64,000 bases of DNA from an uncultured Azohydromonas sp. (lineage in GTDB: Bacteria > Pseudomonadota > Gammaproteobacteria > Burkholderiales > Burkholderiaceae_C). The stretch spans positions 1-64,000 of the forward strand of contig NZ_CALAOH010000209.1 in assembly GCF_937926365.1 (NCBI RefSeq), given 5' to 3'. The notes under the pieces were generated by a model. It did not search any database. It was given only the letters and a program-made list of their open reading frames with translations, and was not told the DNA's origin. A program made the position numbers and the translations under genes. Shown in pieces: positions 42,046 through 51,124 of the stretch (its first letter is position 1; each line of letters starts with the position of its first letter).

Positions 42046-43989
42046 CTACGGGGACGGGGCCTGCCGCCCGGCGGCGTTCGCCAGCACCCGCTGCAGCTCC
42101 TCGATGCCCACGGGCTTGGTCAGGTGGGCCTGGAAACCCGCCCGCGCGGTGCGGCGCCGGTCCGTCTCCTGGCCGTAGCCGGTCATGGCCGCCACGAACA
42201 GCGGCCCCGGCATGGCCTCGCGCAGTTGCCGCAGCACCGAATAGCCATCGCCATCGGGCATGTTGAGGTCGAGCAGCACCAGCTGGGGCTGGAAGTCCTG
42301 GGCCGCCTCGACCGCGTCCCGCGCCCCGTACACCGCCTGGGCCTCGTGGCCCAGCAACTGCAGCAGCGACACCATGGTGTCGGCCGAGTCGCGGTTGTCG
42401 TCCACCACCAGCACGCGCCGGCTCACGCCCGGGGCGTCGCCTTCCGGCGGCGCCTGGGACTGTGGCGGGCGGGCGTCGGACGCCTCCAGCGGCAACCGCA
42501 TCGTGAACCGGCTGCCGTGCCCCGGCCCCTGGCTGAAGGCGGACAACGCGCCGCCATGCAGCTCCACGAGCTTGCGGGCCAGCGACAGCCCGATGCCCAG
42601 GCCGCCGTCGCCGTGCCCGTGCGGCGGGCCCTCCTGCTCGAACAGGCCGAAGATGCGCTCCAGCGCCTCGGCCGCGATGCCTTGCCCGGTGTCCTCCACC
42701 GTGGTCACGCACGCGCCGTCCTCCACGCTGACCGTCACCCGGATCCCGCCACCCGCGGGCGTGTAGCGCGAAGCGTTGTTCAGCAGGTTCTGCAGCGACT
42801 GCGAGATGCGCGTGGCATCGGCGCTCATCCTCAGCGGCGAGTCCGGCAGCTCCACCTCCAGCCGCTGGTTGCGCAAGGCAACCACCGGTCGAACCGCGTC
42901 CAGGCTGGCGTCGACGACGTCGCGGTAGTCGATCGGCTCGGTGCGCAGCACGATCTTGCCGTTGACGATGCGAGCCACGTCCAGCAGGTCGTCGATCAGC
43001 CGCGTGAGGTGGCCCAGCTGGCGGTCGATGATCTGGCGCACGCGCACCAGCGGCGCGGGCAGCGCGGGCATGCGCTGCATGATCTCGCTGGCGTTGCGGA
43101 TGGGCGCCAGCGGGTTGCGCAACTCGTGCGCGAGCATGGCCAGGAACTCGTGCATGCGGCGGCTGGAGTGCTCGAGCTCCTGCATGCGGCGCTGCTCGGT
43201 GAGGTCGCGCGTGACCTTGGCGAAGCCGCGCAGCACGCCGGTGTCGTCGCGCACCGGCGTGATGACGACATTGGCCCAGAACTGGCTGCCGTCCTTGCGC
43301 ACGCGCCAGCCCTCGGCTTCCAGCCCGCCGGTGCGGCGCGCGCCGTCCAGCTCGCTCTGGGGCACGCCCGCGGCCACGTCCTGCGCGGTGAAGAACATCG
43401 AGAAGTGCTGCCCGACCACTTCGCCGGCCGTGTAGCCCTTGATGGCCCGCGCGCCCGCGTTCCAGGTCAGCACGCGGCCCTCCGGGTCCAGCATGAAGAT
43501 GGCGTAGTCCTTGACCGCCTCCACCAACAGCCGGAACTGCGCCTCGCTGCGGCGCAGCGCCTCCTCCTGGCGCTTGCGCTCGCTGAGGTCGCGCGTGACC
43601 TTGCCGAAGCCCACGAGCCGCCCGCGTGCGTCGCGCAGCGCCGTGATGACGACACTGGCCCAGAAGGTGCTGCCGTCCTTGCGCACGCGCCAGCCTTCGT
43701 CCTCGAAGCGGCCCTGCGCCGCGGCGCGCCGCAGCTCCTCCCGCGGCCAGCCGCGCTCGACGGCCTCGGCCGGATAGAACAGCTCGAAGGAGCGGCCGAT
43801 GATCTCGTCGGCCTCGTAGCCCTTCAGGCACCGCGCGCCGGCGTTCCACGTCTGGATGCGCCCGTCGAGGTCGAGCATGAAGATGGCGTAGTCCTGCACG
43901 CTGTCAACGAGCAGGCGGAACCGGTCATCCGACCGGGACAAAGGCTGGGAAGACACAAGAGGGACGGCTGATTGCACGGCTTGGGGCAA
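42046..43989 (-). CDS. Soluble hybrid histidine kinase (PAS-PAS-HisKA-HATPase-REC)
   Basis: 647 residues. Two PAS/PAC units of nearly identical style (about 25-140 and 145-265; each with DYAIFMLD, RIQTWNAGARCLKGY or VLTWNAGARAIKGY, GFGKVTRDL or GFAKVTRDL), suggesting an internal duplication. HisKA with His288 in LAHELRNPLAPI, HATPase with LLNNASRYTP and GLGIGLSLARKL, and a receiver with Asp574 in LLDLNMPDG. No membrane segment. Shares its kinase-receiver half design with the kinase at 7966-10005. No partner regulator adjacent; signal unknown, probably redox or a flavin/haem-bound ligand. Confidence 0.94.
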   Translation of the reverse strand: MPQAVQSAVPLVSSQPLSRSDDRFRLLVDSVQDYAIFMLDLDGRIQTWNAGARCLKGYEADEIIGRSFELFYPAEAVERGWPREELRRAAAQGRFEDEGWRVRKDGSTFWASVVITALRDARGRLVGFGKVTRDLSERKRQEEALRRSEAQFRLLVEAVKDYAIFMLDPEGRVLTWNAGARAIKGYTAGEVVGQHFSMFFTAQDVAAGVPQSELDGARRTGGLEAEGWRVRKDGSQFWANVVITPVRDDTGVLRGFAKVTRDLTEQRRMQELEHSSRRMHEFLAMLAHELRNPLAPIRNASEIMQRMPALPAPLVRVRQIIDRQLGHLTRLIDDLLDVARIVNGKIVLRTEPIDYRDVVDASLDAVRPVVALRNQRLEVELPDSPLRMSADATRISQSLQNLLNNASRYTPAGGGIRVTVSVEDGACVTTVEDTGQGIAAEALERIFGLFEQEGPPHGHGDGGLGIGLSLARKLVELHGGALSAFSQGPGHGSRFTMRLPLEASDARPPQSQAPPEGDAPGVSRRVLVVDDNRDSADTMVSLLQLLGHEAQAVYGARDAVEAAQDFQPQLVLLDLNMPDGDGYSVLRQLREAMPGPLFVAAMTGYGQETDRRRTARAGFQAHLTKPVGIEELQRVLANAAGRQAPSP

Positions 43990-44164
43990 ACGGCAACAGC
44001 AGCAAGCCGCGCGCCCGGTGTTGGATACCTTGGCAACCCTGGGAGCGGCCTGGGGCGAGGCTGCTGCCTGGCGCCAAGCCCGGCGGGCGATGCGCCACTA
44101 GACCTTGGCCCGGTCCGGAATCGTGGCCACCGTCACACTGGCGTTTTGAGCGCCAGCCTTCCCC

Positions 44165-45682
44165 ATGACCGCCTTCAATTTCCGTTTCGACAACACCTAT
44201 GCCCGCGACCTGCCGGGCTTCTACGTGCCCTGGAAGCCCGCCACCGTGACGGCGCCGCGGCTGCTGTTCCTCAACCGCGAGCTGGCCGAGGAGCTGGACC
44301 TGGATGCGGCCGCACTCGACAGCGACGAGGGCGCCGCACTCTTTGCCGGCAACCAGCTGCCCGAAGGCGCTGAGCCGCTGGCGCAGGCCTATGCCGGGCA
44401 CCAGTTCGGCGGCTTCTCGCCACAGCTCGGCGACGGGCGCGCGCTGCTGCTGGGCGAAGTGATCGATCACAACGGACGGCGCCGCGACATCGCGTTCAAG
44501 GGCTCGGGGCGCACGCCCTTCTCGCGCGGCGGCGACGGCAAGGCCGCCATCGGGCCGATGCTGCGCGAGGTGCTGGTGGGCGAAGGCGTGCACGCGCTGG
44601 GCATCCCGACCACGCGCGCGCTGGCCGTGGCGGCCACGGGCGAGCCGGTGATGCGCGAGCGCGTGCTGCCCGGCGCGGTGCTCACGCGCGTGGCGCTGAG
44701 CCACCTGCGCGTGGGCACCTTCCAGTTCTTCGCGGTGCGCGGCGACCTGGACAAGCTGCGCCAGCTCGCCGACTACGCCCTCTTGCGCCACGACCCGGAC
44801 CTGGCCGGCACCCCCGACCGCTACCTGGCGCTGCTGCGCCGCGTGGCCCAGCGGCAGGCGGCGCTGGTGGCGCGCTGGATGAACGTGGGCTTCATCCACG
44901 GCGTGATGAACACCGACAACATGACCATCTCGGGCGAAACCATCGACTACGGCCCGTGCGCCTTCATGGAGGCCTACGACCCGGCGGCGGTGTTCAGCTC
45001 CATCGACCAGCACGGCCGCTACGCCTACTCGAACCAGCCGCTGATCGCGCGCTGGAACCTGGCGCGGCTGGGCGAGACGCTGTTGCCGCTGATCGCCGCG
45101 GACGAGTCCGACCCCGCCACCGCCGAGGCCGTGAAGCAGGCGACGGCCGTGATCGACGACTTTCCCGCCCTTTACGATGCGGCGCTGCTGCAGGGCCGGC
45201 GCGCCAAGCTGGGCTTGGCGCGCGCCGAGGCGAGTGATGCCGAGGCCGACTCGGTGCTGGCCGAGGATCTGTTGCATCTGATGCACGGCCTGGGCGTGGA
45301 CTTCACGCTCGCCTGGCGCCGCCTGGCCGACGCGGCCGAAGGCAACGAGGCACCGCTGCGCGCGCTCTTCGGCCAGGCGCGCAAGCTCGACGACTGGCTC
45401 GCGCGCTGGCGCGGGCGCTGTGCCACGGAGGATGCCGGCGCGGACGAGGCCGGCGCACGGCGCGCGCAGCGCATGCGCCGGGTCAACCCGATCGTGATCC
45501 CGCGCAACCACCTCGTGGAGGAGGCGCTGGCCGCGGCCTCGGACCACGACGACCTCGGCCCGCTCAACCGCATGCTGGAAGCGCTGCGCAACCCCTTCGA
45601 GGAAACGGCGCAGAACGCCCGCTACGCCGAGCCGGCGCCGGCCGAGGTGACCGCTTGCTATCGCACCTTCTGCGGGACTTGA
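44165..45682 (+). CDS. selO: SelO-family protein adenylyltransferase (YdiU)
   Basis: 505 residues, normal for bacterial SelO. Pseudokinase-fold AMP transferase that attaches AMP to protein hydroxyls in redox stress. Seen: N-terminal FNFRFDNTYARDLPGFYVP, YAGHQFGGFSPQLGDGRALL, KGSGRTPFSRGGDGKAAIGP (nucleotide region), NVGFIHGVMNTDNMTISGE (catalytic-loop-like) and IDYGPCAFMEAY (metal-binding Asp). The bacterial C-terminus lacks selenocysteine, as is usual; this one ends with ...YRTFCGT. Stands alone. Confidence 0.95.
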   Translation: MTAFNFRFDNTYARDLPGFYVPWKPATVTAPRLLFLNRELAEELDLDAAALDSDEGAALFAGNQLPEGAEPLAQAYAGHQFGGFSPQLGDGRALLLGEVIDHNGRRRDIAFKGSGRTPFSRGGDGKAAIGPMLREVLVGEGVHALGIPTTRALAVAATGEPVMRERVLPGAVLTRVALSHLRVGTFQFFAVRGDLDKLRQLADYALLRHDPDLAGTPDRYLALLRRVAQRQAALVARWMNVGFIHGVMNTDNMTISGETIDYGPCAFMEAYDPAAVFSSIDQHGRYAYSNQPLIARWNLARLGETLLPLIAADESDPATAEAVKQATAVIDDFPALYDAALLQGRRAKLGLARAEASDAEADSVLAEDLLHLMHGLGVDFTLAWRRLADAAEGNEAPLRALFGQARKLDDWLARWRGRCATEDAGADEAGARRAQRMRRVNPIVIPRNHLVEEALAAASDHDDLGPLNRMLEALRNPFEETAQNARYAEPAPAEVTACYRTFCGT

Positions 45683-45700
45683 TCGGAATCCCGCGACGCT

Positions 45701-45773
45701 CTCAAACCTTCCTACCCCGTTCGGGCCGAGCCCTTCGACAAGCTCAGGGCGAACGGGAAAGGTTTCGTTTGAG
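45701..45773. repeat. Dispersed inverted-repeat element, copy C (long form)
   Basis: Core CCGTTCGGGCCGAGCCC ... GCTCAGGGCGAACGG at 45717-45756, extended by CTCAAA (45701-45706) and TTTGAG (45768-45773). Located between selO and the nor operon; likely ends selO transcription. Same family as copies at 20378 and 28321. Confidence 0.75.
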
Positions 45774-45897
45774 GCCTTCCTGAGACCCGTTCCGGCCCCT
45801 CAACGCAGGGAGCGATACACGCCAGAGGACCGCACCGGCATGGTGCTTGCCCTCCTGGGCCCGCGGCTGCACGGCTTGCAGCCCGGGAGGCACGTCT

Positions 45898-46026
45898 ATG
45901 GATGAACCGACCAAGGGCCACGGCCCGCTCAAGGCCGCGGCCGCCGTGGTGCTGGCCCTCATGGCGCTGGCCATGGGATGGGGCGCCTACGTGTCCATGG
46001 CCCACTGGGCCGGCATCGGCGTGTAG
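45898..46026 (+). CDS. 42-residue single-pass membrane peptide at the head of the nor operon
   Basis: ATG 45898 to TAG 46024-46026; GGGAGG lies 8 nt upstream. Reads MDEPTKGHGPLKAAAAV at the start, then a hydrophobic helix (about 12-36) ending near HWAGIGV. Sits 8 nt before norC on the same strand. Too short for most gene callers. A small oxidase- or reductase-associated subunit is a reasonable guess, by analogy with CcoQ/CydX-type peptides, but nothing in the sequence proves a role. Confidence 0.6.
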   Translation: MDEPTKGHGPLKAAAAVVLALMALAMGWGAYVSMAHWAGIGV

Positions 46027-46034
46027 GGCGTGCG

Positions 46035-46898
46035 ATGGACAAGAGGCAAGCCCGATTCTTCGCCATCGGCGCCACCGCCGTTTCCGCCCTGGTGTTCGGG
46101 GCGCTCACGCTGGACAGCCACCGGCAGTTCGACCGGCTCACCAATGCCCAGAACCTCACGCCGCAGGTCGTGGCCGGCAAGGACGTTTGGCACAAATACA
46201 ACTGCATCAACTGCCACACGCTCTTCGGCGAAGGCGCCTATTACGCGCCGGACCTGACCAAGATCACGCAGCACCGCGGCGAGGCCTATCTCACCGCGTA
46301 CATGCGCGACCCCTCGCAGTTCTATGACGAGCAGCGGCACCGCCGCCTCATGCCGCGGCAGAACCTGTCCGAGCAGGAGATCAAGGACCTGATCGTCTTC
46401 CTGGACTGGGTCAGCAAGGTGGACAACCAGGGCTGGCCGCCGCGGCCCATCCTCGTGACGGGCGCCACCATCCCCGGCACCGACATGAGCGCGGCGCAGC
46501 GCTCCCAGACCGAGCCACCGGAGCAGGCCCTGCCGCCCGGCGCGCGCCCGGTGGCGCCGGCGCAGGACAACCCCATCGCGCTGGGCCAGGCGCTGTTCCG
46601 CTCCGTGCAGCCGGCCTGCAACGCCTGCCATTCGGTGGCGCCGGGCGTGAACATGGCCGGGCCGACGCTGGCAGGCCTCGCCACGCGCGCCGCGCAGACC
46701 GTGGCCGACCCGGGCTACAAGGGCGGCGCGCGCGACGTCGAGGGCTACATCCGCGAGTCCATCGTGCAGCCCAGCGCGCACCTGGTGCCCGGGGCGATGT
46801 ACTCGGCCAACGGCCAGTCCTTCATGCCCACCACCTATGGCAGCCTGCAGCCGCAGCAGATCGACCAGCTCGTGGCCTACCTCGCCACGCTCAAGTAA
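46035..46898 (+). CDS. norC: Nitric oxide reductase cytochrome c subunit with two haem c sites
   Basis: 287 residues from ATG 46035, nearly twice the usual ~150 of NorC. N-terminal anchor (about 8-26), first haem motif CINCH at 57-61 inside the NorC signature HKYNCINCHTLFGEGAYYAP and DLTKI, then the usual RHRRLMPRQNLSEQEI with axial Met. After a Pro-rich linker (about 155-180) comes a second cytochrome c domain with CNACH at 195-199 and C-terminal MPTTYGSLQPQQIDQLVAYL. Delivers electrons to NorB. The extra domain probably serves as an inbuilt electron donor (inference). Confidence 0.92.
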   Translation: MDKRQARFFAIGATAVSALVFGALTLDSHRQFDRLTNAQNLTPQVVAGKDVWHKYNCINCHTLFGEGAYYAPDLTKITQHRGEAYLTAYMRDPSQFYDEQRHRRLMPRQNLSEQEIKDLIVFLDWVSKVDNQGWPPRPILVTGATIPGTDMSAAQRSQTEPPEQALPPGARPVAPAQDNPIALGQALFRSVQPACNACHSVAPGVNMAGPTLAGLATRAAQTVADPGYKGGARDVEGYIRESIVQPSAHLVPGAMYSANGQSFMPTTYGSLQPQQIDQLVAYLATLK

Positions 46899-46913
46899 CG
46901 CAAGGGAGACGCC

Positions 46914-48305
46914 ATGAGATACCGCTCGCAGGCCGTGGCCTACTGGTACTTCGCGGTGGCGATGCTGCTGTTCGGGCTGCAGCTGGTCTTCGGGCTGCTG
47001 TCGGCGGCCAAGTACCTGGGGCCCGATCCGCTGCTGTACGTGCTGCCCTTCGACGTCACCAAGATGATCCACACCAACCTGCTGGTGGTGTGGGTGCTCA
47101 CGGGCTTCATGGGCGCGACGTACTGGATGGTGCCCGACGAGAGCCGCACCGAGCTCTACAGCGTCAGGCTGGCCTACATCCAGCTCGCGCTGTGGGTGGT
47201 GATGGGCGTGACCGCCGTCATCGGCTACCTGTTCCGCTTCGGCACGGGCAACAAGCTGCTGGAGCAACCATTGCCGCACAAGCTCGTGATCGTGGTCGTG
47301 ATGCTGATGTTCCTGTGGAACATCCTCATGACCATCCGCAAGAGCGGGCGCTTCACGGCCACGGAGGGCGTGCTGCTGCTGGGCCTGGCGAGCGCGGCGG
47401 TGCTGTACCTGCCCTCGCTGCTGGACTTCGACAACTACACCGTCAGCATCTTCTACCGCTGGTGGACGATCCACCTGTGGGTCGAAGGCGTGTGGGAAAT
47501 GATCCAGGGCGGCTTCCTGGCCTACCTGCTGATCCGCCTCAGCGGCGCCGACCGCGAGGTGATGGAGAAGTGGCTCTACGTCATCGTGGGCCTGGTGTTC
47601 ATCGCCGGCATCCTGGGCACGGCGCACCACTACTACTGGGTCGGCGTGCCGTACTACTGGCTGCCCATCGGCGGGCTGTTCAGCGCGCTGGAGCCCGTGG
47701 CGCTGGTGGGCATGGCGATGTACGCGTACGGCGCCCTGCGGCGCTCGGGGATGTCGCATCCGAACACGCTGGCGCTGCACTGGACGCTGGGTAGCGCCGT
47801 GTTCACGCTCTTCGGCGCGGGGCTGCTGGGGCTGGCGCACACCTGGCCCAGCGTCAACAAGTGGACGCACGGCACGCTGATCACGGCCATGCACGGGCAC
47901 GCGGCGTTCTACGGCGCCTACGCCATGGTCGTCATGGCCATGATCAGCTACGCCCTGCCCTCGTTCACGCCGGGCCGGCGCGAGCAGGGCTCGGCCATGG
48001 GCTACTGGGCCTTCTGGCTGCAGCTCGCGGGCATGTTCGGCATGACGCTGTCCTTCGCCACCGCGGGCATTGCGCAGGTGTACCTGGAACGCATCATGGG
48101 CCTGGGCTACCTGGACTCGCAGCTCAAGATCCAGGTCCATTTCCTGATGCTCATCGCCACGGCCAGCCTCTTCACCGTGGGCGTGGCACTGTTCATCTGG
48201 GACTTCTTCCGCTTCGCGCCACGGCTGCGGGTCATCGCGGAGGACGAAGCCACCAGCGCGAGCGCCGCGGCCGCGCGCGTCGGTGCGCAGCGCCGGCCGG
48301 CCTGA
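46914..48305 (+). CDS. norB: Nitric oxide reductase catalytic subunit NorB
   Basis: 463 residues, normal for cNorB. Twelve membrane helices; ligand histidines in MIHTNLLVVWV, RWWTIHLWVEGVWEMIQGG (with the Glu of the FeB site), AHHYYWVGVPYYW, THGTLITAMHGHAAFYGAY. Reduces 2 NO to N2O at haem b3-FeB in the inner membrane. Begins 16 nt after norC and overlaps norQ by 1 nt (TGATG). Confidence 0.97.
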   Translation: MRYRSQAVAYWYFAVAMLLFGLQLVFGLLSAAKYLGPDPLLYVLPFDVTKMIHTNLLVVWVLTGFMGATYWMVPDESRTELYSVRLAYIQLALWVVMGVTAVIGYLFRFGTGNKLLEQPLPHKLVIVVVMLMFLWNILMTIRKSGRFTATEGVLLLGLASAAVLYLPSLLDFDNYTVSIFYRWWTIHLWVEGVWEMIQGGFLAYLLIRLSGADREVMEKWLYVIVGLVFIAGILGTAHHYYWVGVPYYWLPIGGLFSALEPVALVGMAMYAYGALRRSGMSHPNTLALHWTLGSAVFTLFGAGLLGLAHTWPSVNKWTHGTLITAMHGHAAFYGAYAMVVMAMISYALPSFTPGRREQGSAMGYWAFWLQLAGMFGMTLSFATAGIAQVYLERIMGLGYLDSQLKIQVHFLMLIATASLFTVGVALFIWDFFRFAPRLRVIAEDEATSASAAAARVGAQRRPA

Positions 48306-49117
48306 TGGGGGACGCACGCGGAGACGGGGCGCACGCCGCGGGCGACGCGCCCTTCTACCTGCCCCAGCGCGACGAGTGCGCGCTGTTCGAGCGCTGCCAC
48401 GCGCAGCGGCTGGCCGTGCTGCTCAAGGGCCCCACGGGCTGCGGCAAGACGCGCTTCGTGGAGCACATGGCGTGGCGGCTGGGGCGTCCGCTGGTGACGG
48501 TGGCGTGCCACGACGACCTCGCCGCCAGCGATCTCGTCGGGCGCTACCTCGTGCACCACGACCGCACCGCCTGGCACGACGGGCCGCTGGCGCGGGCGGT
48601 GCGCGAGGGCGCCATCTGCTACCTCGACGAGGTGGTGGAGGCGCGCCAGGACACGGTCGTGGTGCTGCACGCGCTCACCGACCACCGCCGCATCCTGCCC
48701 ATCGACAAGACCGGCGAGCAACTCGCGGCACCGCCGGGGTTCATGCTGGTGCTGTCCTACAACCCGGGCTACCAGCGCATGGTCAAGGACCTCAAGCCCA
48801 GCACGCGGCAGCGCTTCGTGGCGCTGGAGTTCGACTTTCCCGCGCCGGCGCAGGAGGCGCGCGTGGTGCAGCGCGAGTCCGGCTGCGCCGAGGGCGACGC
48901 CGTGGCCCTGGTGCAGCTGGCGCAGCGGCTGCGCCAGCTGCAGGCGCAAGGACTGACGGAGCTGCCGGGCACGCGGCTGCTGGTGGCGGCGGCGCGGCTG
49001 GTGGCCGCCGGGACCGACCTGCGCACGGCCTGCCGCGTGGCGCTGCTGGCGCCGCTGTCGGACGACCCGGTGCTGCTGCAGGCGATGCAGGAGCTGGTCG
49101 AAGCCAGCTTCGCGTAG
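48305..49117 (+). CDS. norQ: NorQ, MoxR-type AAA+ ATPase for NO reductase maturation
   Basis: 270 residues from ATG 48305, overlapping the norB stop. Walker A GPTGCGKTRF near 43-52, Walker B-type ICYLDEVVEARQD, sensor-like SYNPGYQRM. With NorD it inserts the FeB metal or assembles NorB (established for the family). Confidence 0.95.
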   Translation: MGDARGDGAHAAGDAPFYLPQRDECALFERCHAQRLAVLLKGPTGCGKTRFVEHMAWRLGRPLVTVACHDDLAASDLVGRYLVHHDRTAWHDGPLARAVREGAICYLDEVVEARQDTVVVLHALTDHRRILPIDKTGEQLAAPPGFMLVLSYNPGYQRMVKDLKPSTRQRFVALEFDFPAPAQEARVVQRESGCAEGDAVALVQLAQRLRQLQAQGLTELPGTRLLVAAARLVAAGTDLRTACRVALLAPLSDDPVLLQAMQELVEASFA

Positions 49118-49138
49118 CGGCGCCCGGGACGCCCGCGC

Positions 49139-51115
49139 ATGGCCGAAGCCGAGGACGTCCTCGTCGATGCCGCCCGCCACGCCGTGGCCTGGGTGCAGGC
49201 GCGGCGCGTGCGCGCTCCCGATGCGGCACAGGGGCTGGCGGAGCTCGCGCCGCGCCTGGACCTGCTGCTGCGCGCCGTGCATGGACGGCCTTTCCCGCTG
49301 CGCGTGGCGCAGCCGGGTGTGCCGCCGACGCTGCTGGCGCGCTGGTGGCGCGGCGAGGTCCAGCGCCCCGCCCTGCCCGGCACCGACGGCACGCGGCTGT
49401 GGCTGCCGCCCGCGCTGCCCGGCGTGCCCGAGGACGCCATCCCGGCGCTCTACCGCGCCATGGCGCTGCAGCAGGCGGCGCGTGCGCAGCGCGGCTCGCC
49501 GCAACGGGCCGCCGCGCTCCTGCCGGCCGAGCGTGACGCCTTCCTGCTGCTGGAGACGCTGGCGGTGGAGGCCGCGCTGCTGCACGCCCTGCCCGGCTTG
49601 AGCGGCCCCTTGCAGGCGCTGCGTGACGCGGCCCTGGCGCGCCGGCCACAGCCGCAGGCGCTGGCCGAGGCGTTCCAACGGCTGGAGCACACGCTGCGCG
49701 CGCGGTGGCAGGCGCCACTGAGCGCGGCCGTCGCACCCGCCCCGGCCGAGCTGGTGTCCGAAGCGCGGGCGCTGGTGGCCGGCCAGCCCGGCGCCCGGCT
49801 GCACGCGGATTGGTGGAGCGGCGAATGGCGCATGCCGGAGCCGGGCGCGTCCGGCATGGCCGCATGTGCGTCGGCGCAGCACGAGGAGGACGGCGACGGG
49901 CCGCCACGCAGCGCCCAGCTGCGGCGGCGCCCGCGCGTGCGCCAAGCGCAAGAGGGCGAGGACGACGCGTCCCCCGGCGCCTGGATGGTGCAGACGGCAC
50001 AGCCCCAGGAAAAGGCCGAGGACCCGGCAGGGCTGCAGCGCCCGGCGGACCGCGACACCCAGGAGCCCGCGCAGTCGCACGCCGAATCGCTCGCCGAGCT
50101 GGACGCCGCGAGGCTGGTACGCACGCCGCAGCGCGCGCAGGAGGTGCTGCTGTCGGACGACCCGGTGCCAGCGACGCCGGCCCAGGCCCTGCCGCGGCGC
50201 ACGCCCGCCCATGGCGAAGCGCAGCGCTTCGAGTACCCGGAGTGGGACCACCGCCAGCAGGCGTACCGCCGGCCCGGCACGACGGTCTGGGTGCGCGCCG
50301 CCGAGCCCGGCTCCCGCGGCTGGGTCGAGCGCACGCTGCGCGAGCAGCACGCGCTGCTGCAGGGCCTGGTGCGGCGCTTCGAGCTGCTGCGCTCGCGCCG
50401 CGTCACGCTGCGCGCGCAGGCCGAGGGCGACGAGGTGGACCTGGACGCGCTGGTGCAGGCGCGCGCGGACTTTCGCGCCGGGCTGCCGCTGAGCGAGCGC
50501 GTGTACCGCAGCCAGCGGCTGCTGCGGCGTGACATGGCGTGCGTGGTGCTGGTGGACATCAGCGGCTCCACCGACGGCTGGCTGGCCGGCAGCCGCCGCG
50601 TCATCGACGTCGAACGCGAGGCCCTGCTGCTGCTGGCCCTGGCGCTCCAGCGCCTGGGCGAGCCCCATGCCCTGATGGCCTTCAGTGGCCGCGGCTCCCA
50701 CCGCGTGACCCTGTGGCAGCTCAAGGGCTTCGAGGAGCCCTCCAGCGAGGCGGTGCTCGCGCGCATCGCCGGGCTGGAGCCGCAGCACTGCACGCGTACC
50801 GGGGCGGCGCTACGCCATGCCTCGTGGTTGTTGTCGCAACGTGCGGAGCACCACCGGCTGCTCCTGTTGCTGTCCGACGGCAAGCCGCAGGACGACGGCG
50901 GCTACGAGGGCGCCGCGGCGGTGCAGGACCTGCGCCGCGCGGTACTGGAGGCGCGGGCGCAGGGGCAGCACCCGTTCGCGCTGACGGTCGAGCGCCAGGC
51001 CGCGGACTGGATGCCCAGGGTGTTCCCGCCCGGACACTGGGCGCTGCTGCAGCAGCCCGAGCGGCTGCCCCTGCTGGTGCTGCAGTGGCTGCGCCGGCTG
51101 CTCATGGCGCCCTGA
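49139..51115 (+). CDS. norD: NorD, von Willebrand factor A protein of the NO reductase operon
   Basis: 658 residues. Long, Ala/Arg-rich N-terminal region, a tract EDDASPGAWMV in the middle, and a C-terminal VWA domain with the MIDAS motif VDISGSTDGW (Asp near residue 473) and later LLLSDGKPQDDGGYEG. Partner of the NorQ ATPase in NorB activation. Starts 21 nt after norQ; stop is 9 nt from the convergent gdhA stop. Confidence 0.95.
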   Translation: MAEAEDVLVDAARHAVAWVQARRVRAPDAAQGLAELAPRLDLLLRAVHGRPFPLRVAQPGVPPTLLARWWRGEVQRPALPGTDGTRLWLPPALPGVPEDAIPALYRAMALQQAARAQRGSPQRAAALLPAERDAFLLLETLAVEAALLHALPGLSGPLQALRDAALARRPQPQALAEAFQRLEHTLRARWQAPLSAAVAPAPAELVSEARALVAGQPGARLHADWWSGEWRMPEPGASGMAACASAQHEEDGDGPPRSAQLRRRPRVRQAQEGEDDASPGAWMVQTAQPQEKAEDPAGLQRPADRDTQEPAQSHAESLAELDAARLVRTPQRAQEVLLSDDPVPATPAQALPRRTPAHGEAQRFEYPEWDHRQQAYRRPGTTVWVRAAEPGSRGWVERTLREQHALLQGLVRRFELLRSRRVTLRAQAEGDEVDLDALVQARADFRAGLPLSERVYRSQRLLRRDMACVVLVDISGSTDGWLAGSRRVIDVEREALLLLALALQRLGEPHALMAFSGRGSHRVTLWQLKGFEEPSSEAVLARIAGLEPQHCTRTGAALRHASWLLSQRAEHHRLLLLLSDGKPQDDGGYEGAAAVQDLRRAVLEARAQGQHPFALTVERQAADWMPRVFPPGHWALLQQPERLPLLVLQWLRRLLMAP

Positions 51116-51124
51116 GGGCCGGGA

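Noticed and set aside
45683..45897. FNR/NnrR box upstream of the nor operon
   Set aside because: No TTGAT-N4-ATCAA or close variant found by eye in the spacer.
48107..50788. 893-codon minus-strand frame over norB-norD
   Set aside because: Shadow of the nor genes; low-complexity translation with no motif.
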